Positions 46,877 through 59,863 of a DNA stretch of 64,000 nt are shown here, one piece after another. Below the pieces are notes generated by a model. It was not told the origin of the DNA, searched no databases, and saw only the letters and a program-made list of their open reading frames with translations. This DNA comes from Xylogone sp. PMI_703. Its lineage: Eukaryota > Ascomycota > Leotiomycetes. Where the stretch lies: the NCBI GenBank assembly GCA_021399445.1, contig JAJTUQ010000005.1, positions 4,650,001 to 4,714,000 of the forward strand, given 5' to 3'. The translations under genes and the position numbers were made by a program. Numbering within the stretch: position 1 is the first letter of the stretch; every line of letters starts with the position of its first letter.

Positions 46877-49800
46877 ATGGGAGCTTCCGACTCAAAACTG
46901 GTATTCAAGAAAGGGATATTCAGGTTATCTGAAGACAAAGTTATTCCGGCTGACGATCCATACTGGGCGTCTGTAAGTTGATTCAGAAGGATAAGCTGCT
47001 GCACCTTATTGACCTATCCACCACCCAGTTCTGGGAACTCCCAGAGTCTACTGAAGATGTCTTCAGTCTATTCTCTCCGGCAGATATACGGCGGACCCGC
47101 GATACAGCGTTAGAGAACCTGGAAACCCTAATATTAGCGGTCACAAGTCGGCTGTTCATTCTACGACACCACCCATCATTTCCAGATATCGAGCTCGCCC
47201 CAGAAAGAGACGCATTGAACTGCATTAGAGTACTTACACGAGTTCTACCTTACATTTATGAGTCTGAGCAGCTGCAAGAATGGGAAGAGAGGTTCTTCTG
47301 GGGCACGAGGCGGAAACGGACACGGTAAGTGTCATGACATATGCTGGAGCCTTGAAACCAGGTTACTTACAAACAGTCCAGAAAGTCGTCACTAGCCGCC
47401 GAAGTCCTATTCGATGAGTCGCAGGATGACGAATTAACAGCCCAAAAGAAGCGTGTGGAAGACTTTGAGGATGTCAAGCCGCTAGCAGAAGAGTTAATTG
47501 ATACTCTAGTTGACCTGCTATTCTTCGCCGATTTTACTGTACCTCGACCACAGAACAGCAAGGACAAAATCACATATGCAATATGGCAAAGCGGGGTCGG
47601 TTGTAATACACCGATTGCATCAAGCAAGGAATTTGAGAGCAATCGCTGCGAGATTCTGAGATTACTTCTGACGTTGACGAGTCAGAGCATGTACATGCCG
47701 GCCAATCTACTTCCAGTCCAGGGAGTCCGAGCTATCACGTATATTGCTACATGCCCAGATAAACAAGTTGTCCTGTCTGTTTTATGTTCGTTGTTGAACA
47801 CGGTAAGTTTGGCACCCACAGGAGGCTTATTTAGCTGGGCTAATACGTCTTGGAAGTCATTGAAGTATAATCCAGCAAGTTGGAGGGTCCCATATAATCC
47901 ACTAGTATTCAAAGAGCCCAAGGAGGCTCTGGTAATTTACTCCTTGCAGGTATGAACTAAGTATAACACATTGTGAATGAAGGCAACAAACTGATTACTA
48001 TAGTTCCTCTTGGGAATTCTACTTTATCCCATACCAGAGGGAGATCCCACTCAGACCAAAAAGAGTATGTTATATGTCTAGTTGAGCTTGTGCTATTAAA
48101 TTATCTGCAGTATACTAATTTTTATTTCAAGACTTCTTCCGTCATTTCCTCGGACGCTTACATAGGCCACAAGATTTTCAATTTATTGTTGATGGCATCC
48201 TTAGAGTCTTGAATCAACCATTGAATGCAACTAGCTCGTACATTCCTGGAAGCCAGACCTCCACAAAATGTGTCCCGGAAATGATTATGCTTTTTTGGGA
48301 AATTACTCAATGCAATAAACGGTTTCGATCATTCATCATCGATACCGATCGGTGCCACGATTTTGTCGTCCTCATAATTTTCTATTCTCTCGAATATAAA
48401 CTAGATCCAACCAAACAGGGCGTTGTACGGATGTGTATTTTCTTATTGCAAACGTTGAGTGTCGAGCCAAACTTTGGCAAGAGTCTGAATAAGGAGTTTA
48501 TGGCTCAGGATACTTTGCCAACTAGTATCAGGATCGCAAACTTCAACGGAACATATGCAGATTTTCTTGTTTATGTCAGTTTGTCTTGCAAGTCTTTCTT
48601 CACCAAACGCTGACCTATTTACTAGTCTATATATACCATAATAACGACCAGCCAAGGAAAATTGACGGCGGTATATCCTGCACTGCTGGCAGTGATAAAT
48701 AACGTTGCAGCATACATCGAGAATCTCAACGCGTCAGCGTCTTCGAAATTAATGCAGCTCTTCGCCTCAATGTCATCTCCTGGGTTCTTGCTATCAAATG
48801 ACTCCAATCATAACTTGCTGCAGGCTCTTTTGGAGAGCATGAATGCGATCATAGAGCATCAGTATAGCAGTAAGTGTGCTGAATAGGATCTTTGGGGATA
48901 GCTCGCTAATCTTCAGAAGAAAACCCAAATTTCGTCTATGCGGTGCTTCGAAACGCAAAGAGATTTGAGGCTTTACGCTCGTTTACCTTGGAGAGTGGCC
49001 AGGAAGAGATTGAGCGACTGAACAGGCGTCGGAAGGAGAGAGCCAGCGCTGGTGACCTATCCGAAAGCCAGCGAAACTCAGTTGATAGTGTTGTGAGTCC
49101 AACTATTAGCCATCAGAGAGCCCCCTCGCTCTCAGATGTACCGGAAGATGGCACCTTCGCCATTGGGGACGATGAGGATACAGATGATGATCGCCAGGCG
49201 GCCACCCCAACATCGACACCATCGGCAGCGCCTTCGGTCTCGTCGAGTATGGATAGCTCTGTGCCAGTTCAGCTACGTGGAATGTCCGAGAAAGCACGTG
49301 GGAAGATGCCCGGTAAGATCCGAACTTCCATGCCCAAAACTGCCCTCTATACTAATCATGCAACCAGCTGGCATGCCAACCTTTTCACGGCAGAACAGTA
49401 CCACGAGTCTGAGCAGTCATACCGGTGCCTCATTCTCCAGCCCCGGAGCGTTTGAGCCAACCTCGGCATGGATAGAGTCATGGCTACCTGATCTGCCCCT
49501 GCATACGATCCTCTCGGTCATCCAGCAGCTGTCTCCTCTGGTTCCTCAAGCCTTATCGCGCAGCCAGACCAACTCGACGACTACCCCGCCTTCGTCGATA
49601 CCTTCGGTGTCGGTTCTACATACCATCTCCACCGCGCAAGTGACAGGTATCGAGCCCTCTCCGATCCGCATTCACACGTTTGAGTGGTCGCCTCTCTCGT
49701 TAGGCTGGTACGAGTCGCTGCTGTGGTCGTTCATCTTCAGTGCGGAGATGCAGGTGTCGAAGGGGACGGTGGGTGTGTGGAATGGGACGGCGATCAAGCT

Positions 49801-50077
49801 GTTCCGGGTGCAGGAGATAGCTCCCACAGGGCCAACGCTGAGCAGTCCGCGAGGGGCGGTGGATGCGGTGGGCAGCAACATCGTCAACCGGATTGGGAGC
49901 ATCAATCTGCGGGGTGTGGCTAGCACGGGGACTGGGAGCGGTGGAGGAGGAGGAAGCGATGGACCCGCGCGCACAGGCACTGGCGGCGGCGGTGGAAGCG
50001 GTGTTGTTGTTGGCAGTCGCACGGGCCAGGGGCACCATTCGCGGGAGCCATCCGGCACGAGAAGCGCGGTTGTCTGA
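46877..50077 (+). CDS. Hid-1 family protein (dauer-formation / Golgi trafficking)
   Basis: Nine exons: 46877-46972, 47029-47324, 47382-47802, 47857-47949, 48004-48064, 48132-48574, 48626-48869, 48917-49312, 49368-50077. They give 919 residues with all phases closing. The N-terminus MGASDSK fits N-myristoylation (Gly2, Ser6), as known for animal HID-1. Family blocks: FWELPESTEDVFSLFSPADI, RDALNCIRVLTRVLPYIYE, WEERFFWGTRRK, KYNPASWRVPYNPLVFKEP and WLPDLPLHTILSVIQQL. Near the end is SPIRIHTFEWSPLSLGWYES, then a Gly-rich tail. In animals HID-1 acts at the trans-Golgi and medial Golgi in vesicle sorting; fungal function is inferred. Introns are 47-67 nt. Intron 47803-47856 is stop-free and in frame, but the donor GTAAGT, branch CTAAT and family alignment support removal. 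Confidence 0.9.
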
Positions 50078-51057
50078 AACGGCGTTCTTTTTTCCACGTA
50101 GGTCCATCTTTTTTTTTCCCTCTCTACCTTAGTGAGCGGATCCTGCATGACGTGGTCAAGAGTCATGTTTGTTGTAATGCCAATAGTATTTCATCTCTGG
50201 CTTCTTAGGTAGATTTCGGAATGCCATCTCGGTCCATTAGAGATAATCAGAAGCAAGCGTTAAACAGCAGCCTCGTACATTGGATGGATGTAATCATTAG
50301 TTTTGGGGACTTTCACAAGCCGAGTACTGTAGATGGCTCTGTCCCTCCCTCGCTCCTTATCAGTACTGGTGCCAGCTACTTCTTCCCTATCAGCATTTTT
50401 GCCGAGCCTGCCAACTTTGCATGCTTTGCTCCGTTCCATTCGTTCTAGCCCGCCCTGCTTGAACCCCCCCTTGTACCTGTGGCGGTGCGAGCTTTCACAA
50501 CAACAGCTCATTCTTGCACATTTACCGTAACTCGGAGTATTATTACTGTGGTAATCGATTGCATGAGCCACGACGAAAGCAAAAGCTTCAGCCACCCGTC
50601 AGGCAAATGCCCTTGGCCTTGCCTTACCTTGCCTTGCTAGCTTCTGACCTGACAACTGTACCGGTAATCGAGCTACTACCTACCTACCCAGGGTTCGGGG
50701 CCATAGGGTTTCCCATACGGCGGCGCAAGGCGGTCTTGTCTTCCGACAGACACTCTCTTTTCCTCTCTTTTCCCCCCTCCCCTCCTTTACACTGCCCTCG
50801 ACTCCTCCTTCTGCTGTGAGCTGTTGCTGTTGGTGTGTCTTGCATGTGCGCTGCGCTGGGTATACATATACATATCTGTGCGTGTTGTGTATGTGTATGT
50901 GTATGTATGTCAGCATCAGCAGCGGGATATATATCGTTTGCATTGTGCCCCCCATTGGCAATCGTCCTTGTATAACCTGCTTCTTACAGTAGGGTCATAA
51001 AGCAAATTATTCATTATTGTTTTTTGTTTTTGTGTTTCTTGAGTATAAGCCGGCACA
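50078..51057. other. Intergenic region with a long leader for the hydrolase-like gene
   Basis: 980 bp with no supported gene. Pyrimidine-rich stretch about 50755-50795, and a TGTATG microsatellite about 50885-50910. These look like promoter and leader sequence. Confidence 0.5.
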
Positions 51058-52969
51058 ATGACGATGGATACGAGTTCCAGTAGGCCGCCGTCCATAGCGG
51101 TGTCGGATACTGAGGATGTCAAACCTTACAAGATACGCGTGAGTTTCTCTTCACCCCGCTTTTAGAAGATTGAGGAGGGGTGGTTTATTTGGATAACATT
51201 TTCGGAGAATTTTATTTATTTATTAATTGATCTTACTTATTCTTCGAGGCTGACATTTTTCTTCGGTATTGGGTCTGTAGGTGTCTTCGAAGTACCTTGA
51301 CTTGACGAAGAAGAAGCTCGAGATCGCTAGACTTCCCCATGAGAAACAGCTGCAGACCGAGCCAGATTGGGAACCCGGAAACCCGAAAAGTGAGATTGAG
51401 CCGCTGGTGGATTTCTGGTGAGTCCGGGAAATTTCCTTCTTTCCAGGAGGCCGTTCGCTGATATACCCATCTCATCGAAGGCTTGAGAAGTACTCATGGC
51501 GGTCGAGAGAGTCCTACCTGAATACTCATGTGCCCCAATTCCGCACCAACATCATCCCCCCGTTTTCTTCCACGCCGCTGCGAATCCATTTCATACATAT
51601 CTACTCGATGCATACGCACGCAGTACCGCTGCTATTGATACCTACCTTCCCGCTAACGAATTTGTCGCTGCTCTCCCTCTGTGAGATGCTCTCCGACCCT
51701 AATGCAAGCCAGCCATTCCACCTGGTCGTGCCATCCATCCCAGGTCTGGGTTTCAGCGATGCATTCACAAGCGCCGATGCTGCTCTGCTCTGCTCTACCG
51801 CATCCGTATTCAACACGTTGATGCTACGGCTGGGCTATGACCGGTATATCGTCTCAGGCAGTGGTTCGGGAAGAGACAGTCCTGCGGAGATTGACTATCA
51901 CCTTCCCCGCCTGGTATCTGAGCTGTTCCCGGAGAACTGTGTAGCAGTGCACCTGATCAACCCTCCCCTCGGTGCGCCCACGCTGGTGGAGCACCCGTGG
52001 AAATGGACCAAATTCGTGATTGCGAGTGTGCTGCGAACCAACATCTTTGGGTATGTTAAGGAGGATTTCGAGGCATTGAAGGCCACTTCCACAGGATTGA
52101 AAGAATCGGTTAGTACGCTGGTGATGGACCAACTCAGCAAGACATTATCCCCCACGAAGAAAACCCACAGTAGTACTGTTGGATCGGTTAACCTTAGGAA
52201 ATCCAATACCCTCGCCTATGCGCTCTGTGATTCACCCGTCGGCCTGCTCAGCTTTGTCTGTGGCAATCTGAGGATGGCTAATCCGAAGCATGAGTTGTCT
52301 ACTACCGACATTCTGGACATTGCACATCTGGCCTGGTTACCGGGACCAGAAGCGAGTCTGAGATTTGCGGCAGAAGCAGCTGATGAAGTGGAGAACTTGA
52401 TGGAGAAGAAGAGATCGCATCTGAAGAGAAGATCCAAGACCATAGTGGGGTTGACGGTCTTCCACGATGATGAAAACGAGCTCAAGGAGTGTGAAGAGGA
52501 ATTCGGCTTCCGATACGTGTGTCCTGCTTGGGCACCGGAAGAGCACGAAGTAGTGTACGCACAGAGGCTAGCCGGTCACGCTGGGTTACTCGCCCTGGAG
52601 AAGCCAGAGATTATCGCGGAGGGGATTCGCGGACTGGCGGCCAAGCTGGGCAATCTGGACGACCGACAAGCGCACAACGTGTACGCCTTTGACGGATTTG
52701 ACGACACCTTCATCGACGAGGGTGCGGATGACTTGACGGGTCTAGGTACGGTGATTATCAAGAGACAGGAGGAAAAGGCATCAGACAACGGTATGGCACT
52801 TCATACCATGACTTCAGATACGGTGGTTGCGAGTGCTGACTTGGAGTGGGAGAAGATCGAGAGGAGTGACGACCTGCAGGAATCGAAGAACGGGCATCTG
52901 TTTGACTCCCGATGGCTGCTGTGCCTGGTGATATTTTCGATCTGGAAACCGAGCAAATTGAAATGGTGA
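51058..52969 (+). CDS. Epoxide-hydrolase-like alpha/beta hydrolase, nucleophile missing
   Basis: Exons 51058-51138, 51281-51417 and 51481-52969 give 568 residues. It has an epoxide-hydrolase N-terminal (EHN) type start: YKIRVSSKYLDLTKKKLEIARLP, then a long strand up to FRTNIIPPFSSTPLRIHFIHI. The alpha/beta-hydrolase fold follows (HLVVPSIPGLGFSDAF). At the nucleophile elbow, where the family has GGDWG, this protein reads SGSGSG at 198-203 with Asp only at 205. So the catalytic aspartate is probably absent. Downstream blocks ALCDSPVGLLSFVCGNL and AWLPGPEAS match a fungal family I recall. Introns are 142 and 63 nt. Another frame near the end encodes DIFDLETEQIEMV, so the exact C-terminus is uncertain. 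Confidence 0.75.
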
Positions 52970-54660
52970 AATTGAAGAGATGGCTCAGGAAGGTTTTCTT
53001 ATTGGACGATTTATACAGTATGATTTTCCGAAGTTTTACGACTACATGATGGATTTTTCCTTTGTTGACATGACTCTCTCTGCTGAGAGAAAAGGGGGAC
53101 AAATTTGACAAGTTTGAATATATCTTGCATACGGGAAGGAGTTTTTTTTTCTTTGTTTAGGGAGATGACTTGCTACGAGTTCACCCGAAGTACAGCATAC
53201 ATACTCGTGGAGAAGTTTATGAAGCCCGGGGTTGGCTGGAGTTGGGCGATATTGGCATATAGGCATTATCAGGCATGAATGTTCACCGCAGATATTCTAG
53301 CGGACATGAAATTGATATTTCTTTTTTTGTTCTACAAGTACGATATTGCTTGTTCCCTGCTTATCTTATCATAGTACTTGCATTAAGATGCCTGTGCAGG
53401 TAGAAGGAGATAACTCGGAGATGAGCGAGGAGTGAGAAAGCTGATAGGGTACCATGGCGAAAATGTTGAGGATGCACCAAGGCTTGTGCTGTGTACGCAG
53501 TTAATTATTATGCGGTAGAAATAATTGAGGAAAGGAGTTTCTCCAGCGAGATGAAACAGGAGGAGAGCGCGGTGACGTGCTGGGGAGGCAGTGAGGAGGG
53601 TAAGGCCCGGCAGATCGCTGCCAAGTCTTCTGCCAAGCGCGGCGGGCGATCCACACTGGTCAGCCTCCTGAAAGGGCAGCGACCAGCACCACTTGAGGTC
53701 CTGCTGCTGCTGTTGCTGATGCACTGCGCTGTACTGCGCTGTACTGCGCTGCATCCAACCCGATGCAGCCAAGTTGGAACCTTCTGGGTACTGGGTTGTC
53801 CTTCGTTCCTTGGACGAACGCTACGTCAGCAAGGGAGCAATTCTCCTCATTTAACGGTCGCGTTGTCCTCGGGCCTAAGTCTTGACTTCTGGCACAGCCT
53901 GTGAACTGTAGAAATGCACCTGTTTCTTTCTTGGGAATCATTCAGGCTGTGATCTCCCAACTTCCAGCTTATCCAATTGCGACTACTACCCACTGCACTG
54001 CCATCAATCACATCACAACAACAACAACAACATCACCAACTTACTCGAGCTGTTACGCGTATCGAGTACTCCGTACCGCTGGGAACTTTTGTCCTCGTAC
54101 AGGATAATTACAGCTACTGGGTACAAGCAGCAAAAGCGGCCGCAGAGTCCACAGGTGTCGTGCACGGTTCGGAAGCAAGAACCACTCGGAATCCCCCCTC
54201 AGCCAATCGGAGGCTGACGACTGCCGAGTTAGCATGTGGGCTTAGACGCTCCCCCCAAGACCATCGAGTCCCTTCACATCATTTCTTTCAGGTCTAGATT
54301 GGCTGTCTCTCCATCTCCTGCTTACTACTCCCTTCCTCTCCAACCCTTCGATTCGAACAGCCCAGCATTGACCGTTGCATCCACTGGCTCTGACGGCTGC
54401 TTCTCACCACACATTCATTACGTTCTAACTCTCGGATCTGCTGCTGCCAACAATGACGCGCCGCAAACACAACGCCACTGCTCCTCGAAGCAGTAGATAG
54501 GGTTCGAGATAACTTAAAAAGGCTCACCAGACATCCTGTGGTCACTGTGCCCAACAGGGGGCCGGCCACTGGCATAAAAAAAGAATAAATATTAGAAAAA
54601 CCACCTGCATACTTGCATCGAGATAATTCTAGCTTCATAAAACAACTTTAGTCCTTCACC
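52970..54660. other. Long intergenic region upstream of Trk1
   Basis: 1.7 kb without a supported gene. Contains three copies of a 10-mer (ACTGCGCTGT-like) at 53723-53752 after a (CTG)n run, and an (ACA)n tract at about 54014-54035. The plus-strand frame 53491-53904 spans the CTG repeats and has no domain. It probably holds the TRK1 promoter and a long leader. Confidence 0.5.
53701..53752. repeat. (CTG)n followed by three 10-bp tandem repeats
   Basis: CTGCTGCTGCTG at 53701-53712 runs into three units of ACTGCGCTG(T/C) at 53723-53732, 53733-53742 and 53743-53752. Simple-sequence expansion in noncoding DNA. Confidence 0.75.
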
Positions 54661-57634
54661 ATGGCCTACCCTCTGTTCGACGAGATCTGGAAGCAGATCG
54701 TGGCCATGAAACCGGCCTTCATCTCCAAGAAACCGCATTTCAGCTTCATCTCCGTCCATTGTATGTGCTCTTCCACCCCAATCGTCTCTCGCCAATTGCC
54801 CAACTGTGTCCCCTTTTTTCCATCTCTCTCGACTAATCTTCATCCAGATTTCTATATCCTAGGATGTGTCATTATTGGTTCTCTCTGCGTGTTCATCAGA
54901 GGAGGAGAGATTCGCTACATCGATGCGCTCTTCCTCGCCTCCGGCGCCTCGACCCAGAGCGGATTGAACACTGTCGATATCAATAGGCTCAATACCTGGC
55001 AGCAGCTAGTCCTGTACTGCATATCGGGTCTCTGCAACCCCATCACCATCAATACATTCGTCGTCTTCTTGCGACTGTTTTGGTTCGAAAAACGCTTCCA
55101 GCATATTGTTCAGGAGGCACGGAGGACTCGACGTCTGGGCGCCCAGTCATTCTCCAAGTCGAAGTCGCAGATGAAAACCGATGGCCCGGATCTGGATGCC
55201 GCAGAACGAGGAGTCAATGGGCGGAGTATCGTAGTGATGCACAACACTACGCGGCCGAATGGGATGACCAATGGTCATGCCACACCCGGTGACTTCGAAG
55301 ACGCCCTCAAGAAATTCAAGAATATGACGGACAGTCAAGGGCCTACCCCTCAGCCATCGAGACCTGAGAGTCAAGGTAGTGGCCAACAAAGGGATTCGGT
55401 TTCACTGGGCGAGGAACCGATCGCCCCTGATCTGCCTCACCAGACCCAGATCACCTTTGCCGAGCAGGTAAAGCGCAGTGATGGAATGAGAGATGGGACT
55501 TTAAGTTCTCCGATCCAGAGGAGCAAGGAAGACCACATTGCTTTTCTGGAACGTCAACGAAACCCGCAAGATAGGGGCGTATTGCGGATCCCCGGTCCAC
55601 GAGATGCTGATGCCGGAGTGGCTCCAGAAACGCTTGATGAGGTCGATATTCTCAACCGACCTGTCTCGAGGAGAGATTCTATATTTAGTGATGATCCGGA
55701 AGAGCGTAGGAGACTGCCACAACTTAGTAACAGGAACTCAGAGGATAACACTACTCAACGACGGAATATAACCATTGAGGAACCAACGAGGCGAGAGAGT
55801 GAAGATGACCTCTCGGATGATGCTCGAGCTGCCCTGAACACGCTGGATATCTTTGGCTTGAGGAGGCTGATCGCTTGTATTCGTCACAGGAAGCGCCCCC
55901 ACCTCCATCGTCCGGATGGCGACGAATTGCACCCAATAAGATCCAGAGTCATGAGCTTTCAAGGTCTGAAAAGAGCACTTTCCGCTGATAAGACGACTGA
56001 AAACATGCCCTACCTGAGTTGGGAGCCCACGGTTGGACGAAACTCGACATTTGTGGATCTCACGGAAGAACAAAGAGAAGAGCTCGGTGGGATTGAGTAT
56101 CGGGCATTGAAATCCTTGGCGCTTATTCTTGTCATATATTTCTTTGGCTTCAGCTTGTTTGCTCTCCTCTCTCTGTTGCCCTGGATTCTGAATTCTGGCA
56201 GATATGGAGATGTCGTCAAGGCAGCAGGCCAAGGCCGCGTCTGGTGGGCCTTTTTCACAGCCAACTCCGCATTTACTGATACCGGTTTCACGCTCACCCC
56301 AGACAGCATGATATCGTTCAATACCGCAATTTGGCCCCTTTTGGTCATGTCCTTTTTGATCATTATTGGTAATACCGGATTCCCGATTATGCTGCGCGTC
56401 ATTATCTGGGTCAGTTCTAAGGTTGTTCGAAGAGACAGTGGAATTTGGGATGAGTTAAATTTCTTGCTTGATCATCCCCGTCGCTGCTTCACACTTCTAT
56501 TCCCCTCGGGTGCGACATGGTGGTTATTCTGGATTCTAGTGCTGTTGAACGGAATAGACCTGATCTTTTTCATCATTCTTGATGTACGGTTCCCCTGCCC
56601 GCTTCCTTCCACAGACTTGCTAATTCTTCATCTAGCTTGGAAATACGATAGTAACACAACTTCCTGTCAATATTCGTCTCCTTGATGGCTGGTTTCAAGC
56701 AGTTGCAACACGTACAGCTGGCTTTGGCGTTGTAAACCTTGCTCAACTCCACCCAGCCATCCAAACATCCTACCTGATCATGATGTACATCTCCGTGCTT
56801 CCTATTGCCATTTCCGTTCGACGCACGAACGTCTATGAGGAGCAATCTCTCGGAATATACGGTTCGCAGGCTGAGGAAGACGAAGATCAAGGAGAGCCAT
56901 CCTATGTGGGCGCCCATTTGCGTCGTCAATTGTCTTTCGATTTGTGGTATATCTTTCTCGGGTTCTTTGTTATTTCTATTTCCGAAGGAAAGAGATTGCA
57001 AAATAACGACCCCGCATTCTCCATGTTCGCCGTTCTCTTCGAGATTGTAAGTGCCTATGGCACAGTTGGTCTCAGCCTGGGCTATCCGACTATCAATGCT
57101 TCATTCTCGGCGGAATTCGGAGTCATAGCCAAGCTAGTCATCATTGCTATGCAAATTCGAGGTCGACATCGTGGTCTCCCATACGAACTCGATAGGGCTA
57201 TTCTTCTTCCTAGTGAACATTTGCAGAAGAAGGAAGTAGAAGATGATATAATGCGTGTTCGTCGTCGTGCTTCTGCCGCTACGATGGGTACAACGGGTAC
57301 CAGCACTGGCGTCCAACCGACGAGGAGTCAAACTACCATGACTGCGAGGAAAAGGAGCAAGAGCCGAGATCATCGCGCACAGAACTTCTTGGGTGTATTA
57401 CTGCACCCAGGACCGACTATTCCAAATAGTCACCGTGGAACAGATACACCTCCTTTAAGGCAAAGGAGATACAGCACTTCAGATGCGCCGGAGTCAGCCG
57501 AGAGAAGCGGGAGAAGTATGAGTCCCAAGAGACGGGACTTTGCAATACCTCTTGAAGAGTCAAATACTACAGTAACAAGCCAAGCCTCTGGAAGGAGAAC
57601 CTTTCACCAGGAAGGCCTGAACAACCAATCATGA
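54661..57634 (+). CDS. TRK1: Trk-family high-affinity potassium transporter
   Basis: Exons 54661-54760, 54848-56583 and 56636-57634 give 944 residues. Plasma-membrane K+ uptake. The N-terminus IVAMKPAFISKKPHFSFISVHY fits the family. All four pore-loop glycine motifs are visible: ASGASTQSGLN (about 64-74), SAFTDTGFTLTPDSM, TRTAGFGVVN and SAYGTVGLSLGYP. Between the first and second units there is a very long hydrophilic cytosolic loop (about residues 110-440), as in fungal Trk1. The second half starts at EYRALKSLALILVIYF. The C-terminal tail is Ser/Arg-rich and probably phosphoregulated. The exon 2/3 junction gives LDLGNTIVTQLPVNIRL, as in homologues. Introns are 87 and 52 nt. Confidence 0.94.
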
Positions 57635-58597
57635 TATCTACCTTACCTTTTAATTCTTAACCTTTCTTACTATCGTTAATCTTAAAAATACTTTTTGGGG
57701 CGTTTCGGGAATAGACAGGACCTAGGGTGGATTCAGTTGTTTTTGGGATAAAATTCTCTCATTGGATACATCGAAAGACTCTCACCAGCGGACGGCGTTC
57801 AATAAAAAAAAAGGCCAAAAGAAGTCCAGAGAAGCTGCGCTGGCACACATTGCATACATATAAGATACATTACACATAAATAATTTGTCCGAGATTTTGT
57901 CTTGGATTACTGGGGAGGTTTTTTGAAAAAGGCGGAGCTTGAGTCATTGTAATGTTTTTGGACCGTGGCTTAGGAGAAAAAGATAAAAACGAGTCATTCC
58001 ATGAAACGGATGATGGGATGTTAAAACGTATTATCCTTTTTTTATTGTTACAGTCTTTCTATAAGGGAAACTCTGAAGGGGAAGTTTCTACATGAAATGA
58101 ACTTCCTTTTTCTATTATAATAATTTTACATGAATTCATTGTGACTATTCTGTGTCTCTTGGGGTATAATAACTCCTGTGCCGCCTTCTATAATGCCTAT
58201 GTGTGTCTATGTGTATATTACAAATAAACCTAATGGCTTGAGAAAAACCTAGGGTGACTCCCTTTTGTGTCGTCTCACTCATCTATAATAACATGCATTT
58301 TTCTTCCAGCCTTATATCTGTCTAACGGAGCGTCAGATCGAATCGGCTGTTTTCTTCACCACTCTCCTCATACTCCCTCACGCGGAGCTTCTTGGGAAGT
58401 TACTGTTGTTAGTATAAGGCCGTTTCGACCTGTTTCCTATCCTGACAGCTGCGAGATGGGTCCCCGAGCCAGGATTCCCTGACACAGTAACCCCTTCCTT
58501 GTCCCCTTTCTTTATCTTAGCTATACACACAGAGTGAGACCAATCTCAGCCTGGATCTTTAGTACCGCCTTTTCTACCTCCCAGAGAGATCCCGGTC
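57635..58597. other. Convergent 3' region of Trk1 and the Zn2Cys6 gene
   Basis: 963 bp, AT-rich, holding two 3' UTRs. No reading frame over 72 codons and no RNA gene seen. Confidence 0.6.
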
Positions 58598-59863
58598 TCA
58601 GCCAATATTCGCTACTCCAGGATGAGAGACCCCCAGACCAACCATCCTCCTCGGCCACTCCAGATGCACATTCCAGGAAGGACCCAGAACGTCTCCAATG
58701 ACTCTGACCAATTGTCTCCCCCAACCATCAAAGTACCAGTAACTATCATGCCGATGGAGCAGAACAGCGTAATGAGCCAGCACAACCAGCGCTTCAGGCA
58801 CCCTCTCCCTCAGCAACAACACATACGTATGGGAGATCTGATACAGCCAATACGCCGTGATGGCAACCGTGCTCCTCGTCTTGGGATTCTCGACCGTGGC
58901 GAAGATATTCCGCATCGTCTTGACGGCATGGGCGTAAGCGCTCGCGGCGCCCGGATCAGAGACACACCCGCAGAGGTTATCCAGCTGCGAGAATACGAGC
59001 TTGGTCTCGTAGTCCAGCAGCGTCACGTCCGCGTACTCGATCTGCTCGCAGCCAGGGAAGCATATGATGCCGGAGGCCTCGGCCATCTGGATCGTGGGCA
59101 TCCAGGCCGTCAGGCTCATCTCGATGCCGCGGACGAGGTGGATGCAGTGCAGCATGCCGTCGAGGCTGCCGATGTTGGAGTCGAGCGAGGAGCGCATGGA
59201 GGCGAAGGTTTCGAGGGCGAGGACGCCTGAGAAGAGGAAGACGGCGAGGCAGTTTGAGGCAGAGATTTTCTGGAGGATGGGACGGAATTCGAAGATGGCC
59301 AGGTCTTGGTGCGTGGATGCTTTGACGATGTACTCTGTTGATTGAGCCGGCTTTAAGCGCGAGAGATGGAATGCTGCGAGGGCGAGGATGCCTCGGAGGA
59401 GGAATGGGTGGTCGAGAGCTTCTTTGACTATGGGGGTTTGCCAAAGGCGGCAGTCTGATGGTACGGAACTGAGGGTATAGCAAGTGACTGTGGTGAAGTG
59501 GTGGAGTAGTTCGAGGTCCCCGACATTCAGCTCGTTGTGGCCGGTAGATACCAGGCCGTTGGATGGTGCCGCGTGTTTTGAAGAAGTTGTCTGACTGTCC
59601 GGCGTGCTCCGGCTCGATATTGGGGGACTTAGATGCTGCGAGAAGGAGCAGACGGTGCCATAGTTGGTGCAGTTGGTGCAGGTTGGGTGCTTCTCGTCGC
59701 ACTGGGAACACGGAACGCATTAGAGAGAGCTAGCACTTTGTCTTCGAACAATGTTCTCCAGAACAATTATATGGGACGATAGTTGCTCTCGTACCTTGAT
59801 ATGCCTCTTCTTGCAGTTAATGCAGCCCTTCCGTGACTTCTTATGTGGTCTCCGCGCAGGCAT
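58598..59863 (-). CDS. Zn(II)2Cys6 transcription factor, Upc2/sterol-uptake type
   Basis: Exons 59863-59795 and 59701-58598 give 390 residues. The start MPARRPHKKSRKG is the first ATG; an upstream TTG extends the frame but is unlikely. The binuclear cluster has the exact C-x2-C-x6-C-x6-C-x2-C-x6-C spacing (GCINCKKRHIK then CDEKHPTCTNCTNYGTVC). A 93-nt intron falls just before the third cysteine, a common position in this family. The middle part has LELLHHFTTVTCYTLS and HPFLLRGILALAAFHLS, typical of the fungal-specific domain in Upc2-like regulators. The C-terminus LEWPRRMVGLG also resembles them. Probably a nuclear transcription regulator; its target genes are unknown, and a sterol role is only by family likeness. 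Confidence 0.85.

Noticed and set aside
53491..53904. 137-codon plus-strand frame upstream of TRK1
   Set aside because: It runs through CTG and 10-bp repeats, has no domain and no splice or promoter support, and overlaps equally open minus-strand frames.
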